Positions 42,454 through 50,725 of a stretch of DNA of 64,000 nt are shown in pieces. The translations under genes and the position numbers were made by a program. The notes below the pieces were generated by a model. It was not told the origin of the DNA. It saw only the letters and a program-made list of their open reading frames with translations, and ran no database searches. The number at the start of each line of letters is the position of its first letter. The first letter of the stretch is position 1. Source of the stretch: Chloroflexi bacterium 54-19 (GTDB lineage: Bacteria > Chloroflexota > Chloroflexia > Chloroheliales > Chloroheliaceae); assembly GCA_001898225.1 (NCBI GenBank), contig MKTJ01000085.1:113916-177915 (forward strand), in the 5' to 3' direction.

Positions 42454-44219
42454 TAGCGGCCATCCAGGGGAAAACGGGCCCAGATCACGGTTCCCTGGCC
42501 GGGCGCGGAAGTAATTTTAAGCTTGCCGTTCGCCAGCCGGATTCTTTCTTCCATACTCAATAGACCTAAGGTCGCGCCCTGGGAAGCCCGGTCCATGGCG
42601 GCCTGCACTTCAAAGCCGCTGCCGTTGTCCCGGATAACCAGTTCGAGGGTCTTCTCCCGGCGGCACAATTCGACCCAAACCTGGCTGGCCCTGGCATGGC
42701 GGACCACGTTAGTCAGGGCAATTTGGACCACCCGGAAACAAGTAGTTTCAAGGCCGGAAGGCAGCAGAATTTCCGACGGCTCACTGTAAAATTCAATCCG
42801 TAAGCCGGCCCGTTGAGCCTGCCGTTCGATATACCATTCAAGGGCAGGAACCAGGCCAAAATCATCGAGCAGGGAAGGCCGCAGATCGAGGGCCAGGTCG
42901 CGAATCTGCTTGAGAGCATCATCAACCAAGTTGAGGCTATCTTCCAGTCGTTCGGCCCGTCTGGCCCGGTCGGACGATAGCTCGATTACTCGCAAATTTG
43001 TGCTGATGGCGGTCAAGACCTGGCCGATTTCGTCATGCAACTCGCGGGCAATAAAGCGGCGCTCGGCCTCCTGGGCGACCAGCAGTTGGTTGGAAAGAAC
43101 CTGCAACCGTTCGCGCCCGCTATGGACTTCCTGGAGCAGGCGGGCGTTTTCCAGGGCTATAGCAGCCTGGTCGGCAAAAGCCTGCATGCGGCTGACGTGA
43201 ATTTCATTAAAATAGTTGGGGACCGCGCTATGCAGATTGACCAGGCCGATCACTTTGCCCTGGATAAAAATCGGGGTGCTCATATAAGAACGAATCCAGG
43301 GTAATTTGTGGGGTATTTCAGGGATAGTTTCCCAGATCGGGTCGGTCAAAGTATCGGATATGATCCGGGATTGCCTGGTTTCCATAATTTGCCGGAAAAG
43401 CGGGTGATAGTCAATCGCGATATTCAAGCCTTCGACCCAGGGCGTTAATCCCCGCTCGGAAACACCTTTGTGGCAGGCCACCCGCAGGTAGCCGGAATCG
43501 GCCAGCAGCAGGACCGCGCTATCGTGGGGCACGACCCGCCCGGCATTTTCCAGGATACGTTCAACCACTATCTCAAAATCGAGAGTGCTGTTAAGGGCCG
43601 CGGCGGTATCGCGAAGGGCTTCCGCCAGGGCGCGTTGTTCACGCGCAGCTTCTTCAATCTGCTTGCGCTGGGTGATGTCTACCCCGATTCCAAAACTGGT
43701 GCCGTCCGAAAGGTGGATCATGGCCCAGGAGGTCTCAATGACCCGCCCGTCTCGGACCACCGGTTTGAAATCAACCCATTTGCCCTTGGAGTCGGTCGTA
43801 AAATCGAGCACTTTCTGGCGGTCTTCCGGGTCGGGATAGCACTCATTTATTAAATCAATGTTCTGGTTCAAGATTTCTTCCAAAGACCAGCCAAGGACCT
43901 GCTCGGACTCCCGGTTGATCAGCCAGATCCGGCCATCCGCACCGACGAAATTTATCATCACAGGAATATGGTCAAAAATTTTCTGGAGAATTTCTTTTTG
44001 CTTGCGCAGTTCGGCCTCTACCCGTTTGCGTTCGACAATTTCTTTTCTCAGTTCTTCGTTGACCGCTTCCAATTCCCTGGCTCGCACGGCCATATTTTGC
44101 GTAAGCCTTTGATCGGTTTCTTTTTCCGGCCCTTTCCCGGCCTGTTCAGGATTCATAGACTTGCAACCTATCATTAATAATTCAACTAAAATAATAATAA
44201 AAAAGGGGCGGTTCTTCAA
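42453..44219 (-). CDS. PAS-GAF sensor histidine kinase (HisKA_3)
   Basis: From 44219 the protein has 588 residues and begins with a hydrophobic stretch followed by MIGCKS, a possible lipobox. An alternative start at 44156 (MNPEQAGKG) would give a soluble kinase. A coiled-coil-like linker follows (RKEIVERKRVEAELRKQKEI), then a PAS domain (HIPVMINFVGADGRIWLINR), a GAF domain (ALNSTLDFEIVVERIL onward), a HisKA_3 core (FIARELHDEIGQVLTAISTN) and an ATPase domain with an intact glycine box (DNGSGFEV). It is the complete version of the deleted kinase at 24289-25058 and feeds the regulator that overlaps its stop. Confidence 0.9.
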   Translation of the reverse strand: MKNRPFFIIILVELLMIGCKSMNPEQAGKGPEKETDQRLTQNMAVRARELEAVNEELRKEIVERKRVEAELRKQKEILQKIFDHIPVMINFVGADGRIWLINRESEQVLGWSLEEILNQNIDLINECYPDPEDRQKVLDFTTDSKGKWVDFKPVVRDGRVIETSWAMIHLSDGTSFGIGVDITQRKQIEEAAREQRALAEALRDTAAALNSTLDFEIVVERILENAGRVVPHDSAVLLLADSGYLRVACHKGVSERGLTPWVEGLNIAIDYHPLFRQIMETRQSRIISDTLTDPIWETIPEIPHKLPWIRSYMSTPIFIQGKVIGLVNLHSAVPNYFNEIHVSRMQAFADQAAIALENARLLQEVHSGRERLQVLSNQLLVAQEAERRFIARELHDEIGQVLTAISTNLRVIELSSDRARRAERLEDSLNLVDDALKQIRDLALDLRPSLLDDFGLVPALEWYIERQAQRAGLRIEFYSEPSEILLPSGLETTCFRVVQIALTNVVRHARASQVWVELCRREKTLELVIRDNGSGFEVQAAMDRASQGATLGLLSMEERIRLANGKLKITSAPGQGTVIWARFPLDGR

Positions 44220-44799
44220 ACCGGCGGAAGCAGGTGAGCTTAGTTATAGCTCATAGTAGCTGCACCTATTCTGTTAAAAGGCTGTATGGATATGGTTTAC
44301 TTCTTCATTCCTTCCGGGTCCTGGCTCAGAACCGGATTCCCTGGCGGTAAATTTTTAGTCCATAAGATAGGGCTATTTTACTCATTTCTTTAACAACTAG
44401 CAAACAAATTAAAGCCGATACCAAAAACCAACCGACCGGAAAGCATAAATAATTTAATTTTAAGTGATCTGGAAAGCGTAGATTAAAGATAGGGGCCTTA
44501 CTAAACCCTTATCCTGGTACGATAACACCAGAAAATGTCCCGATAAAAAATAGGAATTTCCCCGGTTACGTAAGCCACCTGATTATTCGATTATAACCAA
44601 AAGCGAAGGTTTCGTTTTGTAACCCTTTTATTCCAAGGAATTTAACATTATAAGTCATGTTTTGCGGCAGGTTTATTGTGAGTTAGCAATAAACAAATTA
44701 ACTTTACAGGAGAGCGAGGAGAAATTCAGGCATACCACCGCCTGTTTAAATTTGTCATTCTTTAATTCAGGAGAAATTTTCTAGAAGGGGCAGTATTGA
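44220..44799. other. Intergenic region between divergent genes, 580 bases
   Basis: GTTTATTG (44671-44678) and CAATAAAC (44687-44694) form an 8-bp hairpin 105 bases ahead of the EAL-protein gene. I see no gene or recognised RNA in the rest. Confidence 0.5.
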
Positions 44800-46524
44800 A
44801 TGGCAAAAATTCTAGTTATAGAAGATGACTACTACATTCGCCAAAATATTTTGGATCTGCTAAAAATTGAAGGCTTTGAAGTGTTTGAAGCCTTAAACGG
44901 CGCGCAAGGTGTACAAATAGCCAAAGAAAAGCTGCCGGACCTGGTTCTTTCAGACATTATGATGCCGGGGATGGATGGCTACCAGGTTTTGGTTAACTTG
45001 CGCCAGGACGAAAAAACCAGGGCGATACCTTTTATTTTTCTATCAGCTAAAGAGGATAGACCTAGTTGGCGCCAGGGTATGAACTACGGAGCGGACGACT
45101 ACCTGGTTAAACCGGCATCCATTAAAGAGTTGCGGCAGGCTATTCGCACCCGGCTCGACCGCCAGGCCGCCGCCGCGCACATGTACAGCCAGAAACTTCA
45201 AACCCTGGAGGAAAAGTTCCGCCACCTGATAAATACCGACAGCCTAACCGGCTTGCCGAATATCAACTCCTTTAGAAATTCATTCAAAGAGGAGGTCACA
45301 AATCTGAACAGCCCCGGTTATAAGTTAGCGCTTATTTTAATCGGGCTTGGGCGGTTTGAAAAGATCAACCAGGCGCTTGGTTTTGGCGGCGGCAACGAGC
45401 TATTGAAGGCGGTGGCCAGGCGGCTGACTAATTTCCTGGAAAGTCACAACCAGAACCTGAAAATTGTAGCGTCGGTCCAAACCGGCAAATTTGCCATTTT
45501 AAGCACGAGCGAATCGCAAGCGCATATCGTGGATTTAGCCAATCTGATCCTCAAGGATTTGAGCGAGCCGTTTGTGATAGAAGGCCAGGAAGTTTACATA
45601 ACTCCATTCATGGGTATTGCCCTGTCAAATAATGAGAAAAAGGATTTTGAAACCCTGTTGAAACAGGCCGAAGTAGCCCTTACTCAGACCTTGCGCAAGG
45701 TTTTACCAAACCTACAAATTTACAATGAAACGATGGAGTGCTCATCCCTGGAACACCTGTTGCTTGAAAGCAATTTACGCCATGCCGTGGGACGCAACGA
45801 ACTGGAATTATATTACCAGCCCCAGGTTGCGCTGGCGACAAACCAGGTGGTAGGGATGGAGGCATTGGTCCGCTGGCACCACCCCCTGCGAGGCATGGTA
45901 TCCCCGGCCGAGTTTATCCCGGTGGCCGAGGAAACCGGCTTAATCATCCCTATCGGCCAATGGGTGCTGCGCCAGGCCTGCGCCCAGGCCAAAGCCTGGC
46001 AACTTAGCGGCCTTGGTTCGCTACAGGTAGCCGTTAACTTATCGGCGCACCAGTTCAATCAACCGGACCTGGGTGATACTATCGAGAAAATATTGAAGGA
46101 AACCGGTCTTGACCCGGACCTGCTGGAACTAGAACTCACTGAGAGTGCGGTGATACATGACCTTGAGCAGACCATCAAGACCCTGAACAGGTTCAAAGCC
46201 GTAGGCATCAAGGTTTCAATTGACGATTTCGGGACCGGCTATTCCTCTCTCAGCAATCTAAAGAATATTCCATTTAATAATTTGAAAATAGACCAGTCTT
46301 TTGTCCGACAGATTACCAGTAAACCAGAGTATGCCACGATTGTCAGGGCGATCATTGAAATGGCCCACGACCTTGATTTAAAGGTGGTGGCCGAAGGGGT
46401 GGAAACAAAAGCCGAACGGGCCTTTTTAGAGCAATTCCGCTGCGATTTGATGCAAGGTTATTTATTCAGCCCGCCTCTACCGGCGGCCAGTTTTGAGGAA
46501 CTGGTGCGACAAAGGAAAATTTAA
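44800..46524 (+). CDS. Receiver-GGDEF(degenerate)-EAL protein, c-di-GMP phosphodiesterase
   Basis: The 574-residue protein has a receiver (residues 1-125: LVIEDDYYI, Asp in LVLSDIMMPG, Lys in DYLVKPAS). A GGDEF-like domain follows with DSLTGLPN, but its active site reads VQTGKFAIL in place of GGDEF, so it cannot make c-di-GMP. The EAL domain keeps its key residues: GMEALVRW, VAVNLSAHQF, ELTES, IDDFGTGYSSL, KIDQSFV and AEGVET. It should hydrolyse c-di-GMP under control of receiver phosphorylation. It stands divergent from the kinase/regulator pair, so either kinase nearby might drive it. The degenerate GGDEF may serve as a regulatory GTP site, as known for some EAL proteins. Confidence 0.92.
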   Translation: MAKILVIEDDYYIRQNILDLLKIEGFEVFEALNGAQGVQIAKEKLPDLVLSDIMMPGMDGYQVLVNLRQDEKTRAIPFIFLSAKEDRPSWRQGMNYGADDYLVKPASIKELRQAIRTRLDRQAAAAHMYSQKLQTLEEKFRHLINTDSLTGLPNINSFRNSFKEEVTNLNSPGYKLALILIGLGRFEKINQALGFGGGNELLKAVARRLTNFLESHNQNLKIVASVQTGKFAILSTSESQAHIVDLANLILKDLSEPFVIEGQEVYITPFMGIALSNNEKKDFETLLKQAEVALTQTLRKVLPNLQIYNETMECSSLEHLLLESNLRHAVGRNELELYYQPQVALATNQVVGMEALVRWHHPLRGMVSPAEFIPVAEETGLIIPIGQWVLRQACAQAKAWQLSGLGSLQVAVNLSAHQFNQPDLGDTIEKILKETGLDPDLLELELTESAVIHDLEQTIKTLNRFKAVGIKVSIDDFGTGYSSLSNLKNIPFNNLKIDQSFVRQITSKPEYATIVRAIIEMAHDLDLKVVAEGVETKAERAFLEQFRCDLMQGYLFSPPLPAASFEELVRQRKI

Positions 46525-46552
46525 TGGCAAATAAGGACCTATACCGGGTGAG

Positions 46553-46727
46553 GGCATCAAAATCCTGGTGGCCGACTACGATAAGGCCACTTTGCAAATC
46601 AATACCTTCCATCAATCGGTAATGGTTTTTGGTTGAGGTGTTTAAGGCGATCAGACCCTTGACTGCTGGCATAACCCAACCCGACCTCTTGATTCTCAAT
46701 CTGCTGCTTCCACAAAGGCGGATCTAG
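46553..46727 (+). pseudogene. Remnant of a receiver domain
   Basis: Two overlapping frames give GIKILVADYDKATLQI (46553-46636) and VFKAIRPLTAGITQPDLLIL followed by NLLLPQRR (46632-46727). These correspond to strand 1 and to the PDLLILDLLLP phosphorylation strand of a response-regulator receiver. The part between them is lost. Confidence 0.45.
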
Positions 46728-46816
46728 AAGCTTACCACTCCTCAAACTCACTAGCGACTACCTGGAAGGCCCTTCGGCCAATTAACTCTTTGAGAGGATT
46801 GAGATAACTTTTCAGC

Positions 46817-46875
46817 TTCTTCCATTCTACAAATCTACAAAACTTAAGGCGGTTTTAGCAGAACAAGTACCAGTC
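46817..46875 (+). pseudogene. Short remnant of an ISL3-type transposase
   Basis: GAACAAGTACCAGTC (46861-46875) is identical to the transposase gene at about 10230-10245. The 44 bases before it align with the preceding zinc-finger region with a 2-base length difference. Only this scrap is visible. Confidence 0.35.
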
Positions 46876-47096
46876 AGCCGAATTTAGCGAGAGTAACAAA
46901 AGTAATTCCGGTTGAATTATGCGGCTAAGAAATCTGTGTGGTGGGCTACATCACCCATCCGTTTGGTCCGCGCCTATGTTACACGCTCATAATGATGCTG
47001 GTAGATTTATTTAGGGAATAAGGTCTTCGTTATAACCCGGATCGGTGTGGTAGCCACCACAGGTGCCTTTCAAACAAGATTCCCGCACTATACACC

Positions 47097-47129
47097 AAAA
47101 CGGCCTTACCATGAAGGTAAAGCTGTTTT
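47097..47129. terminator. Hairpin terminator of the ABM-fold gene
   Basis: AAAACGGCCTTACC and GGTAAAGCTGTTTT form 14-base arms (two non-Watson-Crick positions) with a 5-base loop and T-rich ends on both strands. It starts 16 bases after the minus-strand gene ends. Confidence 0.75.
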
Positions 47130-47144
47130 AGTATTCACAAAGTT

Positions 47145-47447
47145 TTAGCCGGGCAACTTGGCGGCCAGGACATCAACCGATTTGATGTCGGGCGGTTGGG
47201 CAAGCAAGGCAGGGGCTTTCTCCATCAAAGCCGCTGCGACTTTTCCGGCCAGGTGAGCCTGGCGGCCTGATTCATCGGGAAAAGCGTCGAAAATGCCAAA
47301 AGTGGTTGGCCCTATTCGGATAGCAAACCAGGCTGTCGTGTCCAGTTCTTCTTGTACTAGCGCCAGGCCCGAATTTAGAAAGCTTTCTACTTCGGCCTCT
47401 TTGCCAGGTTTGGCTTCCAGAGTGACGAGTAAAGCAACAGTTACCAT
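47145..47447 (-). CDS. Antibiotic biosynthesis monooxygenase (ABM) fold protein
   Basis: The 100-residue protein matches the small ferredoxin-like ABM fold: a strand VALLVTLEAKPGKEAEVESF, then TTAWFAIRIGPTTFGIFDAF and the HLAGKVAAALMEKAP helix. Family members are dimeric and act as cofactor-free monooxygenases or on reactive quinone-like compounds. The active-site residues are not diagnostic here. It is the distal gene of the stress block and has its own terminator, so it may protect against reactive metabolites. That role is inferred. Confidence 0.8.
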   Translation of the reverse strand: MVTVALLVTLEAKPGKEAEVESFLNSGLALVQEELDTTAWFAIRIGPTTFGIFDAFPDESGRQAHLAGKVAAALMEKAPALLAQPPDIKSVDVLAAKLPG

Positions 47448-47574
47448 ATTTTATCTCCAATCTTACCTACACGTACAACCGCAGGATAGTGTGATTCAAT
47501 TAGAATAGTATGAGGCTTTTTACGCTATAGTGTGGTATTACCTAAATACATCATCTAGCATAAAAAGTACCCCT

Positions 47575-47635
47575 GTGGTGGCTACTTTGACCGTCCGAAC
47601 CTTACGCTGAGGCGGATAAGCTATTTAGCCACCAC
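47575..47635 (-). terminator. Hairpin after the DUF1269 gene
   Basis: GTGGTGGCTA / TAGCCACCAC form a perfect 10-bp stem with a 41-base loop. On the minus strand it is followed by TACTTTTTATG. Confidence 0.6.
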
Positions 47636-47644
47636 GAAGGATAA

Positions 47645-48355
47645 TTAACGGGATTGGCTTGTATTCTCACCTTGGCTGGTAAAAGCCCCTAGAACTTCTT
47701 GTTGATTAGGTTTGTGACTCATGTAGCGCCAGACCTGCTCGGTAGTTTCCGCATCCCAGCCAAAACTCTCAGCCCGCCTGCGAAACCCCTCCTTATCGTT
47801 TTCGCTGACCTGGTTTTCAAGTTCATCCATTTGAGTGCTGGTTAAAGTATCCAGCACAGGATGGCGCTCCATTGCGCTTTTTTCCAGGGACTGGCGCAGC
47901 GATTCTTCTGTTTCTGATGAGAGAGTGGTCTGGTAGATTTTGCCTTTGAACTGGCGCAGAGCCGCCATGGTAGCATCCAGGTCTTCCGCCTCGAACATAA
48001 AAAACAGGGCAGAGGTTCCCGGCTTCAAACCCGCACTCACCTCTCTCACAAATTTCTGATCAATCCCCGGCTCAATGGACTTGCCTACCAGGGCGCCGCC
48101 GATAACTCCCACCAGGATACCTGCCAGAGGGAACATGAAGAAAAGCAGCGATCCCAGCAGCCCACCCACCAGGGCTCCAGTCTTGGTACTGCTCTCCAGT
48201 TCGTTATTCACATGCAGTCTGTTATCAACGCCCCTGTGGATCACAGCCGCGTCGATTACTTTAAGCAGACCCTGTTTTTCCAGGTTGCCCAGGGCTTTGC
48301 GAGCTTCATGGGCATTGTCCAGATTGTCGTAGGTGATTACGACTAGATTAGTCAT
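47645..48355 (-). CDS. DUF1269 family stress-associated protein
   Basis: This 236-residue protein begins with the DUF1269 pattern (LVVITYDNLDNAHEARKALG, then KVIDAAVIHRG). A Gly-rich hydrophobic segment (ALVGGLLGSLLFFMFPLAGI, continuing to IGGALVGK) may sit in the membrane as a hairpin, followed by the SALFFMFEAEDLDATMAALR strand. The last 60 residues are charged and contain a helix-loop motif (TLTSTQMDELENQVSENDKE). Function is unknown. Family members often accompany stress genes, as here. Confidence 0.82.
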   Translation of the reverse strand: MTNLVVITYDNLDNAHEARKALGNLEKQGLLKVIDAAVIHRGVDNRLHVNNELESSTKTGALVGGLLGSLLFFMFPLAGILVGVIGGALVGKSIEPGIDQKFVREVSAGLKPGTSALFFMFEAEDLDATMAALRQFKGKIYQTTLSSETEESLRQSLEKSAMERHPVLDTLTSTQMDELENQVSENDKEGFRRRAESFGWDAETTEQVWRYMSHKPNQQEVLGAFTSQGENTSQSR

Positions 48356-48435
48356 AGCATTGGCCCTTTCTTTTCGGTGGTTGTGCCCAACAGTTGGGTG
48401 AGAAAATTTATCCGCGCTAGGATCATAGGAAGATT

Positions 48436-49022
48436 TTATTCAGGGGATTTACTTTGCTTAATCTCACGATAATTCCAAAACCCTTTACTACCGGGACGGT
48501 TAGGCTCCGGTAAACGATGAATGGCAAAGCGCAACAATAACCCCAGGCAGAGTACAAAGGCACTAACCGCCAGTAACCGCTCCCAGGCGATTTCTGTCAC
48601 TCCATGCAGCACCACTTCGCGCAGCCCACTTACGAGGGTGATTTCAACTACCGTATCCACGGCTACAGGTGTTCTCTTAAATATAAGATGAGCAAGCGGT
48701 AAACCTTAACCAATAGCGTGACGAAAAGTACTTGCTAAATTAAGTCTCTTACATTTACTTGCTCATTTACTACCGTCCCCAGCCCTAAATCCCAAAGGGC
48801 GCGGGCCATTATCAGAAATAAGACAATACATAAGCCCAGCACAATGACATCCTGAACTCTCTCTACGAAGCCAGGCAACAAATTATGGACTTCGGTATGA
48901 GGTTCTATCTCCTCGTCTTTTTCGGCCTGATTGGTACTTTTTTGAATGGAACCTAGCCCCATAAAAGTTACTTTCCGGCTTATAGCCTGTTTTGCCTGAA
49001 ATTCGGCTGGCCTGGCCATCAT
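48436..49022 (-). pseudogene. Broken PsiE-like membrane protein
   Basis: Two open frames on the minus strand (49022-48735 and 48660-48436) are parts of one protein. The first ends FVERVQDVIVLGLCIVLFLI followed by MARALWDLG and VNVRDLI at a TAG. Reading through the TAG continues sensibly (QVLFVTLLVKVYRLLILYLR, then EHL). After one frame change it joins PVAVDTVVEITLVSGLREVV, then LLAVSAFVLCLGLLLRFAIH. This is the four-helix pattern of phosphate-starvation-inducible PsiE-like proteins. One in-frame stop and one frameshift separate the pieces, so the gene is either inactivated or affected by sequence error. Confidence 0.65.
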
Positions 49023-49079
49023 TACCCCGGCCTAACGCTGCTCACACAAGTTAGACTAGAGTAAAATGGAGTCAGCCTC

Positions 49080-49640
49080 CTATTTTGAAACGCTAGATTC
49101 AACCTCAAATGGGGCGGATGTCTGAGCGATACCCTCAACTTCCAGGGTAATGTCAATCTTGTCCGAAACAAGCACTCCCCCCAGTTCCAGGGCTACATTC
49201 CAGTTCAGACCGAAATCCGTACGGTTGATTGAGGTCCGGGCGCTAAACCCTACCACCACCTGCCCCCAAGGATTTTTAGCCTGGCCGTTATACTCTACCT
49301 CCATGATGATCGGTTTGGTTATTCCATGCATAGACAGATTCCCTGTCACGTTATACTTGTTAACGTTTTTTGGTTCTGTTTTGGTGCTCTCAAAGGTAAT
49401 GGTCGGATATTGCTCAACATCAAAGAAATCGGCTGACAAAAGATGGGCATCCCGCTTTTCATCCCCGGTGGTGATACTTCTGGCGTTAATGGTGGCCCTG
49501 GCCCAGGACCTGGTAGGGTCATTTTCGTCCCATTCAATCTCGCCGCTTGCAGCCGTGAATTTTCCCTTCACCGTACTTACCATCATATGCTTAACCGAAA
49601 ATTCAGCCAGAAAATGGCTATTATCAATTATGTACCTCAT
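49080..49640 (-). CDS. YceI family lipocalin-like protein
   Basis: This 186-residue protein has the YceI pattern: YIIDNSHFLAEFSVKHMMVS at the N-terminus, then GEIEWDENDPTRSWARATIN, LLSADFFDVEQYPTITFEST and VTGNLSMHGITKPI. The fold is an extended beta-barrel that binds isoprenoid-like lipids. Many members are periplasmic, but no signal peptide is seen here, so it appears cytoplasmic. It lies in the stress block, in line with the acid/base-induced YceI of E. coli. Confidence 0.9.
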   Translation of the reverse strand: MRYIIDNSHFLAEFSVKHMMVSTVKGKFTAASGEIEWDENDPTRSWARATINARSITTGDEKRDAHLLSADFFDVEQYPTITFESTKTEPKNVNKYNVTGNLSMHGITKPIIMEVEYNGQAKNPWGQVVVGFSARTSINRTDFGLNWNVALELGGVLVSDKIDITLEVEGIAQTSAPFEVESSVSK

Positions 49641-49782
49641 CTTATCGCCCTCCCCTAAAACCTATTATCATCTCTTTTTGACGATTTATATCTCGCCTCT
49701 CGCCACTACCCGCCAATACACCTTCAACTAGCAATAGGCCGGTTAAACAAGCAAATTGCTGTTCTTTTATTTTTATGCTGGA

Positions 49783-50646
49783 TTAGCCTGAACCGTTCGG
49801 ATTAGCCTGAACCGTTTTAGCTTTACTGATTGACTCAACAATGCCGGACAATTCATAAAACCGGTCTGTACCATAGGGTAATTCTTGCAGGTATTGTTGT
49901 AATTTACGGTAAATTGCCGGGTCTAATTTATCCATATCAGATATTGATATTATTTTTTCAACTGCCAGAATGGCCCAATACTGGTTAAAATCCTTATTTT
50001 CGAGCTGGGTAAGCGTATTTACCAGGGGCATTAGTATTTTTGGGTCCGGCCGGGCTAATAAATAAGCGTAAGCTAATAAACGCTTGCCCGGGGCAGATTC
50101 ATTTAAGTTTTTTTCAACATCAAAATCTCTGACATAAGGCGCGATTGAAATCATCTTGCTGATAAAATCAATCATCTCCGCAGCCCTTACCGGATTTGTG
50201 GTGGTAGGCTCTCCAACCTGGTCAAACTTTGCGGCCAGTTCGCTAAATTCCTGGTTGATGGAAGCGGAAGCCCGCCCGGCTCTTCTGCTATCAATCTGGT
50301 CGGGTTCCATCGCCTGGGCCACCGCAAAGTCTGCCTTTTGATTGGCGCTCTCGGCCGCGCCGCTGGCTTCCTCTACCTGACGCCTCAGTTCGTTGAGTTC
50401 GAGGCGTCCGATACCGGGCAATTCAATGCTCTTGATAAGCGGGTTTAACCAGGGGAAAAAAGCTATTCCCAGTAGGGCTATCATAACCGCATCAATTGGC
50501 AATTGGGGTAGAAAAAGATGGACCGTACCAAAAATTATGGCGGCTAAAGTAACCAGAATACGCGTAAATTTAAAGTCATACAGGGGTTTATTATCTACTC
50601 CACCCTGTAATAAAGGTATAGCAGAAACCGGCAATTTTAGTTTCAC
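49783..50646 (-). CDS. Hypothetical protein with membrane segment and helical C-terminus
   Basis: From GTG at 50646 the protein has 287 residues. The reading frame is open further upstream, to 50778, but that would overlap the protease gene. Near the N-terminus lies a hydrophobic hairpin (ILVTLAAIIFGTVHLF, then AVMIALLGIAFFPWLNPLIK). A segment GIGRLELNELRRQVEEASGA follows, then a mostly helical C-terminal domain (RLLAYAYLLARPDPKILMPL). Family not recognised. It is transcribed with the HtrA-type protease and separated from it by a hairpin. Confidence 0.65.
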   Translation of the reverse strand: MKLKLPVSAIPLLQGGVDNKPLYDFKFTRILVTLAAIIFGTVHLFLPQLPIDAVMIALLGIAFFPWLNPLIKSIELPGIGRLELNELRRQVEEASGAAESANQKADFAVAQAMEPDQIDSRRAGRASASINQEFSELAAKFDQVGEPTTTNPVRAAEMIDFISKMISIAPYVRDFDVEKNLNESAPGKRLLAYAYLLARPDPKILMPLVNTLTQLENKDFNQYWAILAVEKIISISDMDKLDPAIYRKLQQYLQELPYGTDRFYELSGIVESISKAKTVQANPNGSG

Positions 50647-50677
50647 AAATTTTATCTCTGGTGGATAGGGACAATTC

Positions 50678-50712
50678 ACGAGTCTGACTCTTATAAAAGT
50701 CCGGCTCGTGAG
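50678..50712 (-). other. Intercistronic hairpin after the htrA-type gene
   Basis: CACGAG / CTCGTG with an inner GACT / AGTC can pair; there is no T tract. It lies just after the protease stop codon. Confidence 0.4.
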
Positions 50713-50725
50713 TTGTGCGGAAAAA

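Larger units (their letters stand above)
46525..47096. other. Decayed intergenic region
   Basis: There is no intact gene. It holds a broken receiver domain (46553-46727) and a short ISL3 transposase remnant (46817-46875), listed separately. Confidence 0.5.

Noticed and set aside
48676..48737. Translational recoding of the TAG in the PsiE-like gene
   Set aside because: A second lesion (frameshift) lies close by and no recoding signal is visible. Inactivation or sequence error is simpler.
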